Positions 28,462 through 36,485 of a stretch of 57,153 nucleotides of DNA are shown one piece after another. Origin of the DNA: Gemmataceae bacterium (GTDB lineage Bacteria; Planctomycetota; Planctomycetia; Gemmatales; Gemmataceae); assembly GCA_025055215.1 (NCBI GenBank), contig JANWYO010000061.1:1-57153 (forward strand), read 5' to 3'. Made by a program: the position numbers and the translations under genes. How positions within the stretch are numbered: the stretch's first letter is position 1; every line of letters begins with the position of its first letter. The notes beneath the pieces were generated by a model that was given only the letters and a program-made list of their open reading frames with translations, was not told where the DNA came from and did no database searches.

Positions 28462-29748
28462 ATGACCCTTTGCATCCGCAATGCCGCGCAGCTAGTCACC
28501 GTCGCCCAAAGTGGTGAGCGGGTTAAACGCGGCGCGGCACTCCGTAATGCGGGAGTCATCGAAAACGGTGCGCTCGTCATCGAAGGCGAGCGGATCACCT
28601 GGGTCGGTCGGACGTCGGAGTTGCCGGGGCTGCCGCGCGACGCTCAAGTCCTCGACGCCACCGGCAAAGTCGTGCTACCTGGATTCATCGACAGTCACAC
28701 CCACTTGATCTTCGCTGGCCTTCGGGTGGACGAATTTGAGCAACGGCTTTTGGGGCGAACGTATCAGGAAATCGCCGCGGGCGGCGGCGGCATTCAGGCC
28801 ACCGTGCGGCTGGTCCGGCAAGCGACGCGGCACGAGCTGAAGCAACTGGCACGCCGTCGCCTTGGCCGATTCCTGGAATTCGGCGTCACCACGGTCGAGA
28901 TCAAGAGCGGCTATGGGTTGTCTGTGGCCGACGAGATCAAGTCCCTGGAAGTCATCGCCGAATTGAATGCCGAGGGACCGCTGGAGTTGGTGCCGACCTT
29001 TCTCGGAGCCCATGCTGTCCCGGCTGAATTCCGCAACGACCGGGAAGGCTACCTGCATCTGTTACTCGACGAGATGTTGCCGGAGGTGGCCCGCCGGGGC
29101 TTGGCGGAGTTTTGTGACGTGTTCTGCGAGACCGGGGTCTTTTCTCTGCAAGAGTCGCGCCGAATCCTGAGGCGGGCAAGTGAGCTGGGTCTTCGCCCGA
29201 AACTGCACGCCGACGAATTGACGCCCTTGGGCGGGGCGGAGTTGGCCGCCGAGCTGAGGGCCGTCTCCGCGGACCACTTGCTGTGCGTCAGCGAGGCCGG
29301 CATCTCGGCCTTGGCCGAGGCCGGCGTGGTCGCCACCCTGTTGCCGGGCACGGCGTTTTTTCTGGGATTGGCCTACGCCCCCGCCCGAAAGCTGATCGAC
29401 GGCGGCGCGGTGGTCGCCCTGGCCAGCGATTGCAATCCCGGAACCTGTCCCACTGAAAACCTGCCGCTCATCGGAGCAATGGCATGTGCCCAAATGAAGA
29501 TGTTGCCGGCCGAGACCATTACCGCCCTCACCCTGCACGCCGCCGCGGCCCTCGGCCGGGCGGATCGGCTCGGGTCGCTGGAACCGGGAAAGCAGGCGGA
29601 CGTCATCATGTGCGACATTCCCGACTATCGGCTCCTGTTCTACCACTTTGGGGTCAATCATGTCGAACGAGTCGTTAAGCGCGGCCGAGTGGTCCACGTG
29701 GCTGGAGCCGGCACCGCGGCCGGAGCCATCGGCTGCGGGGAGGGATGA
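28462..29748 (+). CDS. hutI: Imidazolonepropionase
   Basis: Third step of histidine degradation: opens 4-imidazolone-5-propanoate to N-formimino-L-glutamate. The 428-residue amidohydrolase has the metal motif DSHTHLIFAG (His79, His81), the substrate-binding TVEIKSGYGLS, a third metal His in LHADELTPLGGAELA, the catalytic-site VSADHLL, and ASDCNPGTCP with the metal Asp. AAGGGAAGTCC precedes the ATG at 28462. The hutG gene overlaps its 3' end. Histidase and urocanase are not in the window. Confidence 0.95.
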   Translation: MTLCIRNAAQLVTVAQSGERVKRGAALRNAGVIENGALVIEGERITWVGRTSELPGLPRDAQVLDATGKVVLPGFIDSHTHLIFAGLRVDEFEQRLLGRTYQEIAAGGGGIQATVRLVRQATRHELKQLARRRLGRFLEFGVTTVEIKSGYGLSVADEIKSLEVIAELNAEGPLELVPTFLGAHAVPAEFRNDREGYLHLLLDEMLPEVARRGLAEFCDVFCETGVFSLQESRRILRRASELGLRPKLHADELTPLGGAELAAELRAVSADHLLCVSEAGISALAEAGVVATLLPGTAFFLGLAYAPARKLIDGGAVVALASDCNPGTCPTENLPLIGAMACAQMKMLPAETITALTLHAAAALGRADRLGSLEPGKQADVIMCDIPDYRLLFYHFGVNHVERVVKRGRVVHVAGAGTAAGAIGCGEG

Positions 29749-30667
29749 CCCGCGGCTTGGGGACGTGGTCACCTTCTGGCGGGGGAGCAAGGCGCAGCTG
29801 GTTGCGGGGCGTGCGGTGCTGGTCGGCTTTCCCCAAGACGAAGGCGTGCGACGAAACGGCGGCCGGCCGGGGGCGGCGGCCGCTCCCAACGAGATCCGCC
29901 GCTGGCTCTATCGCCTGACGGCGGCGGACGCCGCCGCCGATATCGACTTGGCCCTCCGGCCGCCTGTAGACCTCGGCAATCTCCGCATTCGTGGAAGTCT
30001 GGAGGAAACACAGAAGGCGCTGGGTCAAGTGGTCGCTGCCCTCCTGGACCGCGGCGCGATTCCGATCGTCCTCGGCGGCGGTCACGAGACGGCGTTCGGC
30101 CATTACCTGGGCTACGCTCATCAGCGACGGAGTGTCGGCATTATCAACATAGACGCCCATCTCGATGTTCGACCCTTGCGAGAGGGCTTTGGGCACAGCG
30201 GGTCGCCGTTTCGGCAGGCGATGGAACATGCCGAACACCCATTGCCTGGCTCGCGGTACGCCTGCTTGGCGGCTCAGCCGCACGGTGTCAGCCGGCAGCA
30301 TCGGGACTTTGTCCAGCAACGGGGTGGGGTCATTCGCTGGCGCACCGAGCCGGGATTTCACTTGTTGTCAGCCTGGGAAGAGGAACACGACCGGCTGGCG
30401 CGGCAGGGGATTCCCATTATGCAAACCATTGATGCTGATGCGGTTTGCGTCGCTGACGTGCCAGGGGTTAGTGCCCCGAACCCAGCGGGAATTCCAGGCT
30501 GCGCCGTGCTGGCGTGTGCCCGTCGAGCAGGCGAGTCGCCCGCGGTCGCCAGCCTGGACTTGGTCGAAGTCAACCCGGATTTTGACCTGGATGGCCGAAG
30601 TGCCCGTTGGGCGGCGTTGGTCATCTGGCAATTCCTCGTCGGCTTGCAGGTACGCCCCGGTATCTGA
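29660..30667 (+). CDS. hutG: Formimidoylglutamase-like arginase family hydrolase
   Basis: Hydrolyses N-formimino-L-glutamate to glutamate and formamide, the step after HutI. This 335-residue ureohydrolase shows the binuclear Mn ligands: GGGHETAFGH, NIDAHLDVRPL and QTIDADAVCVADVPG. Starting at MSNESLS it overlaps hutI by 89 bp. A GTG at 29765 would remove the overlap, but the DDPRLGDVV phrase before it looks conserved in related proteins, so I kept the ATG. Context with hutI makes the assignment secure within the arginase family. Confidence 0.88.
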   Translation: MSNESLSAAEWSTWLEPAPRPEPSAAGRDDPRLGDVVTFWRGSKAQLVAGRAVLVGFPQDEGVRRNGGRPGAAAAPNEIRRWLYRLTAADAAADIDLALRPPVDLGNLRIRGSLEETQKALGQVVAALLDRGAIPIVLGGGHETAFGHYLGYAHQRRSVGIINIDAHLDVRPLREGFGHSGSPFRQAMEHAEHPLPGSRYACLAAQPHGVSRQHRDFVQQRGGVIRWRTEPGFHLLSAWEEEHDRLARQGIPIMQTIDADAVCVADVPGVSAPNPAGIPGCAVLACARRAGESPAVASLDLVEVNPDFDLDGRSARWAALVIWQFLVGLQVRPGI

Positions 30668-30749
30668 GACTGGTGTGCTCGCAGACCGAGTGTCTACGCG
30701 CCGAGCAAGACCGGCGGCTGCACCGATCTACCGATAACCAGATGACCTT

Positions 30750-30820
30750 GCTCCAGTCGGCGGTCTTCGCGGGTAGGCTTTCTTAAGCTCCAGTCGGTCA
30801 TCCTGTTGCGCGAAGACCGC
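30750..30820. repeat. Interleaved direct and inverted repeats upstream of csrA
   Basis: Within the 314-bp gap before csrA, GCTCCAGTCGG occurs twice as a direct repeat (30750-30760 and 30787-30797). A 12-bp inverted pair, GCGGTCTTCGCG (30760-30771) and CGCGAAGACCGC (30809-30820), spans them. GATGACC and GGTCATC also pair inside it. It could fold in a leader RNA or be a regulator site. The rest of the gap shows only a TACAAT-like hexamer near 30940. Confidence 0.55.
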
Positions 30821-30981
30821 TTCGGATTGTCGTGTCGGCCCTGTGCGTCGTGACGACGGTGCGGCCGACCGACGCGCAACTTTTCGGCCGAAAAACAAGC
30901 TTCGCGCAGTCAGCAGTCGAAATTGTAGCGTACAATTCCGCAGGATGCCCAGCGCGACGGCGCCTGCCGGAGGATCGGGAG

Positions 30982-31182
30982 ATGTTGGTGCTGAGCCGTA
31001 AGCTTGGTGAAAAGATTTACATCGGGGAAAACATCTCGATCACCGTGGTTGACATCGACCGGGGCAAAATCCGCCTGGGAATCGAAGCTCCCCGCCACGT
31101 GCCGATCTTCCGCCAGGAGCTTCTCCCTCCCCACAACAAGCCAGCTGAACCAGCCGACCCGTCCGTCATTACAACGAAATGA
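30982..31182 (+). CDS. csrA: Carbon storage regulator CsrA
   Basis: A 66-residue RNA-binding regulator that blocks or stabilises target mRNAs at GGA motifs. The canonical start MLVLSRKLGEKIYIGENISI and the RNA-binding segment IRLGIEAPRHVPIFRQEL are intact, including the conserved Arg-His-Val stretch. The tail is somewhat longer and Pro-rich. CGGAGGATCGGGAG precedes the ATG. It stands alone, without the flagellar genes (fliW, flgK) that often accompany csrA. Confidence 0.96.
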   Translation: MLVLSRKLGEKIYIGENISITVVDIDRGKIRLGIEAPRHVPIFRQELLPPHNKPAEPADPSVITTK

Positions 31183-31211
31183 TCGGTTTTTCACTCTGTA
31201 CGAAAGACAGT

Positions 31212-31306
31212 CGCGGCGTGGGTGAGAGTACCAGAGAACATTTCGGTCCCTTCCGAGCGTTTCAAGACGCTGACTGAACCAACTCCCGGCCCAGTCCACG
31301 CCGCGG
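31212..31306. other. Long-range inverted repeat after csrA
   Basis: CGCGGCGTGG (31212-31221) and CCACGCCGCG (31297-31306) bracket 75 bp that contain a second small stem (AGCGT / ACGCT, about 31256-31271). It lies between the convergent csrA and nuclease-like genes. It may be a terminator or a small structured RNA. I see no promoter that would decide this. Confidence 0.4.
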
Positions 31307-31348
31307 TCTAGGCTCAGGAAACGCGCGCAGAAAGGGCGATCAGTTGGC

Positions 31349-32155
31349 CTATTCCCCATTGCCATTTTCTTTCAGCCGACGTGCCAGTGCTCTGAGGACA
31401 TCGGGTGGCAGGGCTTTAGCAACCTCGTCGGCACTAAGCCCCCGAAGCCGCTCTTCGGGCGGCAATCCTTTGAGCCGCTCTTCGGGCGGCAGGCTTTGCA
31501 AAATCTCGTCGATGGTCTGGCGGACAAACTCCTTGAGTTGGTCCGGCATGGTCGGCTCCTCGCAATAGGCCCGAAACAGATTGTACAACAGCGAGCTGGT
31601 GTCTGGCGAATGAGGCCGATAGTGGGCTTGGCCGAAGCGGAGCAATTCCTCCTTGGCACTGAACAGGTGAAGCATGGCGTTGTGTTCCGCCGACGGCAGC
31701 TGGCTGGCCACCACGACACGGATCGGCAGTCCAAAGCCCGACGCCTGGTAGACACCTGGACCCAAGGGGGCAAGCGGGATCCGGCCCGAGAGGTTGTGTG
31801 GAAACCGCGCACACACAGCGATTAATCGGTAATCTTCCTCCGGGCTCAAGTCCTGAAGCGAAGGGCTGGACTGCTTGCGGTAGTTGACGAAGTGCCCGAT
31901 CAGTTCCCACAGCGCCCAGGCGTCGAGTGCCCCTCGGTGAGACTTGAAGGTCACCAAGTTGTGGGCCGCCAAATCGTCGAATCCGTCCGGCAAGCGCCGC
32001 GGGATCGGCTCATTGCTGTTGCGGATGATGACCAAGTCGATGAACTGCTGCTTGAGCGAGAGGTCCAGCTCGATCTCCACCGTCACCGACGTGCCCTGAA
32101 AAAAATCCATCCAGGACAAGCCGAACAGGCGGTGGAACGGCTGCGGCTCTCTCAT
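31349..32155 (-). CDS. Rpn/PD-(D/E)XK-like protein with LPPEERL repeats
   Basis: A 268-residue protein related to the transposase-like/Rpn group of PD-(D/E)XK proteins that are multicopy in planctomycetes and cyanobacteria. The N-terminal half has FIDLVIIRNS, then LVTFKSHRGALDAWALWELIGHF, the positions of the acidic and Lys residues of the nuclease core, although the E-x-K is replaced by FKS. The C-terminus carries tandem degenerate units LPPEERLKG, LPPEERLRG, LSADEVAKA, LPPDVLRA. Rpn proteins promote recombination in E. coli; activity here is unproven. It ends 29 bp from the HEAT-repeat gene on the same strand. Confidence 0.75.
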   Translation of the reverse strand: MREPQPFHRLFGLSWMDFFQGTSVTVEIELDLSLKQQFIDLVIIRNSNEPIPRRLPDGFDDLAAHNLVTFKSHRGALDAWALWELIGHFVNYRKQSSPSLQDLSPEEDYRLIAVCARFPHNLSGRIPLAPLGPGVYQASGFGLPIRVVVASQLPSAEHNAMLHLFSAKEELLRFGQAHYRPHSPDTSSLLYNLFRAYCEEPTMPDQLKEFVRQTIDEILQSLPPEERLKGLPPEERLRGLSADEVAKALPPDVLRALARRLKENGNGE

Positions 32156-32184
32156 CGACTTTCGGCACCGCCCGCCATGTCGGG

Positions 32185-33477
32185 CTACTTCATGGCCGGC
32201 AATTTCATGGGCACCCCCTTGACCGTGAGTTCGATCTTGGTGTGGGCCTTTTCGGCGGAGGTGCGGACCATCTCGTCCTTGTGCTTGGTCAGTTCTTTCA
32301 GGATCGGCAAGGCCGTGTCGGCAGCCTCGGGCATTTCAGCCAAGGCCAAGGCAGACGCGGCGACGATGGCCGGGTCGGGATCGGCCAACATGGCGATCAG
32401 CTGCGGCACATGGGCCTTGGCCCGGGGGCCCAGAGCCGCCAGCGCCTGGACGGCGTAAAACCGAATATGCGCCTCCTTCGCCTGCAACCCGCTGGCAATT
32501 TCAATGATATGCGAGTCGGTGATCGCGTCCTTCATAGCGACCAGCGCCGTGATGGCCGTCCCCGCGGCGGCGCTTTCCTTGTCCCTGGTCATGCGGATGA
32601 GATTCGGAATCTGCGACTGGGCCCGGACCCCGAGAAGCCCCAACGCCCGGGCGGCGTGACAGCGCGCCTCCAGCTGCGGATTGGTCAATTCTTTGCCGAT
32701 CGCCACGATGTTGACGTCGTTGATGTACGACGGATCCAGCTGCATCAGCAGCAGCCGGGCGTAGAGCCGGACACGGGCATCCTTCTTGTCGTACAGGGCG
32801 TTCTCCAGACAGAGTTTCAGCTGGTTGATCTCGCGGGTTCCCTTCGGCGCCCCGATCTCGCTCAGGGCCATGATGGCCTCCAGGCGCACCTGGACGGCAC
32901 TGTCGGGGCTGTTGCCATAGAAGGTGCTGGTGAGCGCCTGAAGCACGACCGGCTCGGGACCGTTAGGAGAATTCTTGGCCAAGTTGCCGATAGCGAACGC
33001 GGCCGCCTTCCGAATCTCCCAAGACGTCTGGTCCTTGATCGTGTACTGGCACAGATAAGGGAGGGCCGCCCGGGCCGCTGTCCCAAGCCGGCCCAGGGCC
33101 ATGGCCGCCTGATACCGCACGATCCCTTGCGGATCTTTCAAGGCGGCTTGCAAGGCAGCCACCGCCTTGTCCATGTCCCTGGGGTCCACACCGATCACGC
33201 CCACGGCGATGGCCGCATTCACCCGCACGCTGGCGTCCGGCGAACCGAGACCGAGCGGACCAATCAGGATCGGGATGGCCCGCTTGGCCCCATCGCCGTA
33301 TTGGACGATGGTCTGAATGGCAGTCACGCGCACGCTGACGTCGCGGTCCTCCAGGTCCTTGATCCAGGCGTTGAGCGTCTTGCCGTTGATCTCCGAATCC
33401 TTGAGTTGGCCAGGACCGGCGGGGGTGAAAAGCAGCGCGCTGGCCAGCGCGGCCACAAACATGAACGTCCGGCGCAT
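32185..33477 (-). CDS. Exported HEAT-repeat protein
   Basis: A 430-residue protein with an N-terminal signal peptide (MRRTFMFVAALASALLF) and about nine HEAT/PBS-like helical repeats in the mature part (for example VRVNAAIAVGVIG, VRYQAAMALGRLG, RCHAARALGLLG, IRFYAVQALAALG, IVAASALALAEM). Such arrays bind other proteins; no catalytic residues are seen. The Met of MRRTFMF was chosen since GAGGAG lies 7 nt before it. It may share a transcript with the downstream nuclease-like gene. Confidence 0.85.
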   Translation of the reverse strand: MRRTFMFVAALASALLFTPAGPGQLKDSEINGKTLNAWIKDLEDRDVSVRVTAIQTIVQYGDGAKRAIPILIGPLGLGSPDASVRVNAAIAVGVIGVDPRDMDKAVAALQAALKDPQGIVRYQAAMALGRLGTAARAALPYLCQYTIKDQTSWEIRKAAAFAIGNLAKNSPNGPEPVVLQALTSTFYGNSPDSAVQVRLEAIMALSEIGAPKGTREINQLKLCLENALYDKKDARVRLYARLLLMQLDPSYINDVNIVAIGKELTNPQLEARCHAARALGLLGVRAQSQIPNLIRMTRDKESAAAGTAITALVAMKDAITDSHIIEIASGLQAKEAHIRFYAVQALAALGPRAKAHVPQLIAMLADPDPAIVAASALALAEMPEAADTALPILKELTKHKDEMVRTSAEKAHTKIELTVKGVPMKLPAMK

Positions 33478-33565
33478 GAAGCAACTCCTCAGAGAAGCGG
33501 GCTCTTCCCCCAAACATTCAGCATATCACTGCGGAACGCCCGGCCGCAACCGCCTTTGCGAGTTG

Positions 33566-33764
33566 GGCGCACATTTCGTGTGGGGCGGGGTAGGACGCTC
33601 CGGTGCGGCGGTTTTTCCTACGCTTTCTAGTTTCGCGTTCAGAATTTGTCGTCTCGCGCTCCCTACGTGCCCAGCACGGGTCTCCCTTCGCTTGCGCGAG
33701 CGCGGACCAATCAATCCCCTGCGCCGCTGCACCCTCGCCCCGCCGAAATCCCATATGACACCCT
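33566..33764 (+). repeat. Dispersed intergenic repeat, copy C
   Basis: Blocks in order: GGGCGCAC, TGGGGCGGGGTAGGACGCTC, GCGGCGGTTTTTCC, ATTTGTCGTCTCGCGCTCC, CTACGTGCCCAGCACGGG, a GCTTGCGCGAGC palindrome, ACCAATCAATCCC, GCCGCTGCACCCTCGCCCC and GCCGAAATCC. It separates two minus-strand genes. This copy and copy A are the most alike. Confidence 0.75.
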
Positions 33765-33770
33765 GCGACC

Positions 33771-34766
33771 TCAAGCGGGCGGCTTCGCCGGCCTGGGAAG
33801 AGAGAACCACAGCTGGTTGCAGGCGTCGCACTCTTCGGCATCCAAAGTCATATCGACCGCCTTCAGGGATTCGTCCAGCTGTTCCGGCCGGCTGGCCCCG
33901 ACAATCGCCGATGTGATGCCGGGTTGCGCGAGGACCCAGGCCACGGCCACCGGAACGATCGATTTACCCCGCGGTTCGAGAAATCGCCGCAGGAACTGAA
34001 CTGCCTCCAGCTGCGCCTGATGCCAGTAGCGATCCCGATAAAGCTCCCCCGTCTTTCCCAGGCTGAAGCGAGTGCCTGGGACGGGCGTCTCCAGACTCTG
34101 GTACTTGCCGGTGAGGAAGCCGCCCGCCAGCGGGTTGTAGGCGATTACCCCCAGCCCCTGGTCACGGCACAAGGGCAGCAATTCGCTCTCGATTTCGCGG
34201 TACAAAAGGTTGTAGCGGGGCTGGACGCAATCCCAACGCGCCCAGCCGTGGCGTTCGCAGATGCCTAACGCCAAGGCCACCTGCCAGGCGGGGTAGTTGG
34301 AACAGCCGACGTAACGTACCTTGCCTTGGCGAACCAGGTCGTCAAAGGCCCGCAGGGTTTCCTCCAACGGCGTCTCGGGATCGGGGGAATGACATTGATA
34401 GAGGTCGATATAGTCGGTGCGGAGCCGACGCAGGCTGTCCTCCACCGCCTTCAGGATGTGCCGCCGCGACAAGCCTTCGTCGTTGGGGCCGTGGCCGACC
34501 CGTGCCCGGCACTTGGTCGCCAGCACAAAGCGGTCGCGTCGTCCTTGGAGCCAAGCGCCCACGATTTCCTCCGTCCGCCCCGCTGTATCCGGGCTGGGCG
34601 GCACCGGGTAGACGTCTGCGGTGTCGATGAAGTTGACGCCGTGATCCACCGCCTTGTCGAGGATGGCAAACGACGTCGCCTCATCACATTGATGTCCAAA
34701 GGTCATTGTCCCCAGGCAAATTTCGGAGACTTTCAGACCGGTCCGGCCCATGCGACGTATCTTCAT
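33771..34766 (-). CDS. Aldo/keto reductase
   Basis: A 331-residue NADPH-dependent oxidoreductase of the AKR superfamily. The catalytic tetrad is visible: Asp in NFIDTADVYP, Tyr in the same motif, Lys in FVLATKCRARVG and His in LYQCHSPDPETP. The cofactor-binding tail ITSAIVGASRPEQLDESL is intact. The start codon overlaps the stop of the upstream kinase gene as ATGA, so the two are translationally coupled. The longer frame upstream is only the kinase gene in another frame. Substrate unknown. Confidence 0.92.
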   Translation of the reverse strand: MKIRRMGRTGLKVSEICLGTMTFGHQCDEATSFAILDKAVDHGVNFIDTADVYPVPPSPDTAGRTEEIVGAWLQGRRDRFVLATKCRARVGHGPNDEGLSRRHILKAVEDSLRRLRTDYIDLYQCHSPDPETPLEETLRAFDDLVRQGKVRYVGCSNYPAWQVALALGICERHGWARWDCVQPRYNLLYREIESELLPLCRDQGLGVIAYNPLAGGFLTGKYQSLETPVPGTRFSLGKTGELYRDRYWHQAQLEAVQFLRRFLEPRGKSIVPVAVAWVLAQPGITSAIVGASRPEQLDESLKAVDMTLDAEECDACNQLWFSLPRPAKPPA

Positions 34767-36349
34767 GATCGCCCCTCGCGGCTGACGCCTCGGGCCCACG
34801 CCCCGGCCGGCGATCCGCCTGGGCCGGCGGACTCGCCCGCTTTGCCCGCCAGCCGATGAACGTGCCGGCCGAGGGCGGCGAGCACCAGACTCCACCACAG
34901 ACCGAACCCGAGCGTTCCCCACTCGAGGTTCAATGGCATCAGGCCCGCCAACAGGAAGAAACCAAGGCCGAAGGCGTAACACCAACCCCAGTAGTTGGCG
35001 CCCATCGTGAAGAACCCTAGGCCGCTGAGGATCGCCCAGTAGGGATAGTGACCCAACACGGCCCCCAAGGCGTCCGGGCCTTCGTTCGGTTCGACGAGAT
35101 AGACGGTGAAACAGGCGATGATGTAGCCGATCCACGTCGCCCACAGTTGCCGCTCGGCCGCACTCGTCGGCAGGAGCATGCGCCGTCGCTTCCACCAGAA
35201 GATGACCCCCATGCTGAGGAAGAGCAGGATGCGGGCAGTCACGGCCATCCGCCGGCTAAGAGGCGAGTGGCGCTGGACATAGAGAAAAACCAGCAGGTGT
35301 TCCAGAAACACGATCAGGGCGAAGCTGTAAAGCATCGTGCCCCAGCCATGAAACTCGTCGATGGGGTGAGTGCGTCCCAAGGCCCGCGCCAGCCGCTCGA
35401 ACAGGTTCAGGCTTCCTGCCCGGATCGCGTCGCCCCGGAGGTAGCGCTCCAGGTCGGCGGCCAGCTCGGCCGCCGACGGATACCGATCGCCGGGCTCTTT
35501 TTCCAGGCACTTCAGGCAGATCGTTTCCAGGTCATCGTCGATGTCGGGATTCAGAAGTTTGGGTGGGGCAGGCTCGCGGTCGAGGACCAGACGTACCGTC
35601 TCCAGCGGGGTGTCCGCCAGAAACGGCGGTTGGCCCGTGATCAACTCGTACAAGACCGCCCCCAAGCCATAAACGTCGCACGCCGGCCCCAAGCTCCGGA
35701 CCCGGCCGGAGGCCTGCTCGGGGGCCATGTAGCTGGGCGTGCCCAGCAGCGCGCCCGACCGGGTCTGTGCCGCGTCGCCTCCCAGGTGCTTGGCCAGGCC
35801 GAAATCGGCCACGTGCGGTTGATCGTCGGCATCGAGCAGGATGTTGGAGGGCTTTAAGTCGCGGTGCAGAACGCCGCGCTGGTGAGCGTGATGGATGGCG
35901 CGGGCGATGTGCAGCAGGTAATGCGCCGCCTGCCGGCCAGGGAGTGGCCCGGCGGCCACCCGCTGGGCCAGACTCGGGCCTTCGATCAACTCCATGGTGT
36001 AAAAGTATTGGCCGTCAACCTCGCCTACCTCGTGGACCGTGACGATGTTGGGATGGCGCAACCGCGCCGCCGCGGCCGCTTCGGCCTTGAACCGTTGCAC
36101 CTCCTCCTCGCTGACGAATCGGCCCGTCAACACCATCTTCAGGGCCACGGTCCGGTTCAGGCTGAGTTGCCGGGCCTTGTAGACCACCCCCATTCCTCCG
36201 CGGCCCAATTCCTCCAGCAGCTCGTACCCCGCAAAGACCGTGTTCCTGGGCAGCGACTCGCCCCCACCGGCTGGATGGGCCAGCGTCGGTTGGTCGTGCG
36301 GTGTCCCCTCATCCGGTGCTGGCGACAGCGACTCCACCCAATCGGCCAT
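34763..36349 (-). CDS. Ser/Thr protein kinase with six C-terminal membrane helices
   Basis: A 528-residue Hanks-type kinase. The domain spans about 42-305: GRGGMG (49-54), catalytic Lys71, HRDLKPSN (162-169), DFGLAK (182-187), APEQ (209). All key residues are present. After it come six hydrophobic segments at about 338-358, 372-388, 402-420, 435-452, 455-472 and 478-494, so the C-terminal third is an integral membrane domain of a kind I do not recognise; it could be a sensor. There is no extracellular domain of any size. It overlaps the aldo/keto reductase gene by 4 bp. Confidence 0.93.
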   Translation of the reverse strand: MADWVESLSPAPDEGTPHDQPTLAHPAGGGESLPRNTVFAGYELLEELGRGGMGVVYKARQLSLNRTVALKMVLTGRFVSEEEVQRFKAEAAAAARLRHPNIVTVHEVGEVDGQYFYTMELIEGPSLAQRVAAGPLPGRQAAHYLLHIARAIHHAHQRGVLHRDLKPSNILLDADDQPHVADFGLAKHLGGDAAQTRSGALLGTPSYMAPEQASGRVRSLGPACDVYGLGAVLYELITGQPPFLADTPLETVRLVLDREPAPPKLLNPDIDDDLETICLKCLEKEPGDRYPSAAELAADLERYLRGDAIRAGSLNLFERLARALGRTHPIDEFHGWGTMLYSFALIVFLEHLLVFLYVQRHSPLSRRMAVTARILLFLSMGVIFWWKRRRMLLPTSAAERQLWATWIGYIIACFTVYLVEPNEGPDALGAVLGHYPYWAILSGLGFFTMGANYWGWCYAFGLGFFLLAGLMPLNLEWGTLGFGLWWSLVLAALGRHVHRLAGKAGESAGPGGSPAGAWARGVSREGRS

Positions 36350-36440
36350 CGGTGCCTGCGCCTCCGAACATGTGCTCCGCAGGCCGGTGTTCGCCGCGCA
36401 CGCCTGCGGCCCGGCGCGTCACCCCGAACAGCTATTCGTC

Positions 36441-36467
36441 GGTCGGGCCGGTTCCTTGGCCCCGACC
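36441..36467 (-). terminator. Possible hairpin after the lactonase gene
   Basis: GGTCGGGCC and GGCCCCGACC pair with one bulged base around an 8-nt loop, about 20 bp past the lactonase stop codon. It is weaker than the other hairpins and has no T-run. Confidence 0.35.
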
Positions 36468-36485
36468 CCGGGGGACGCACCGGCC

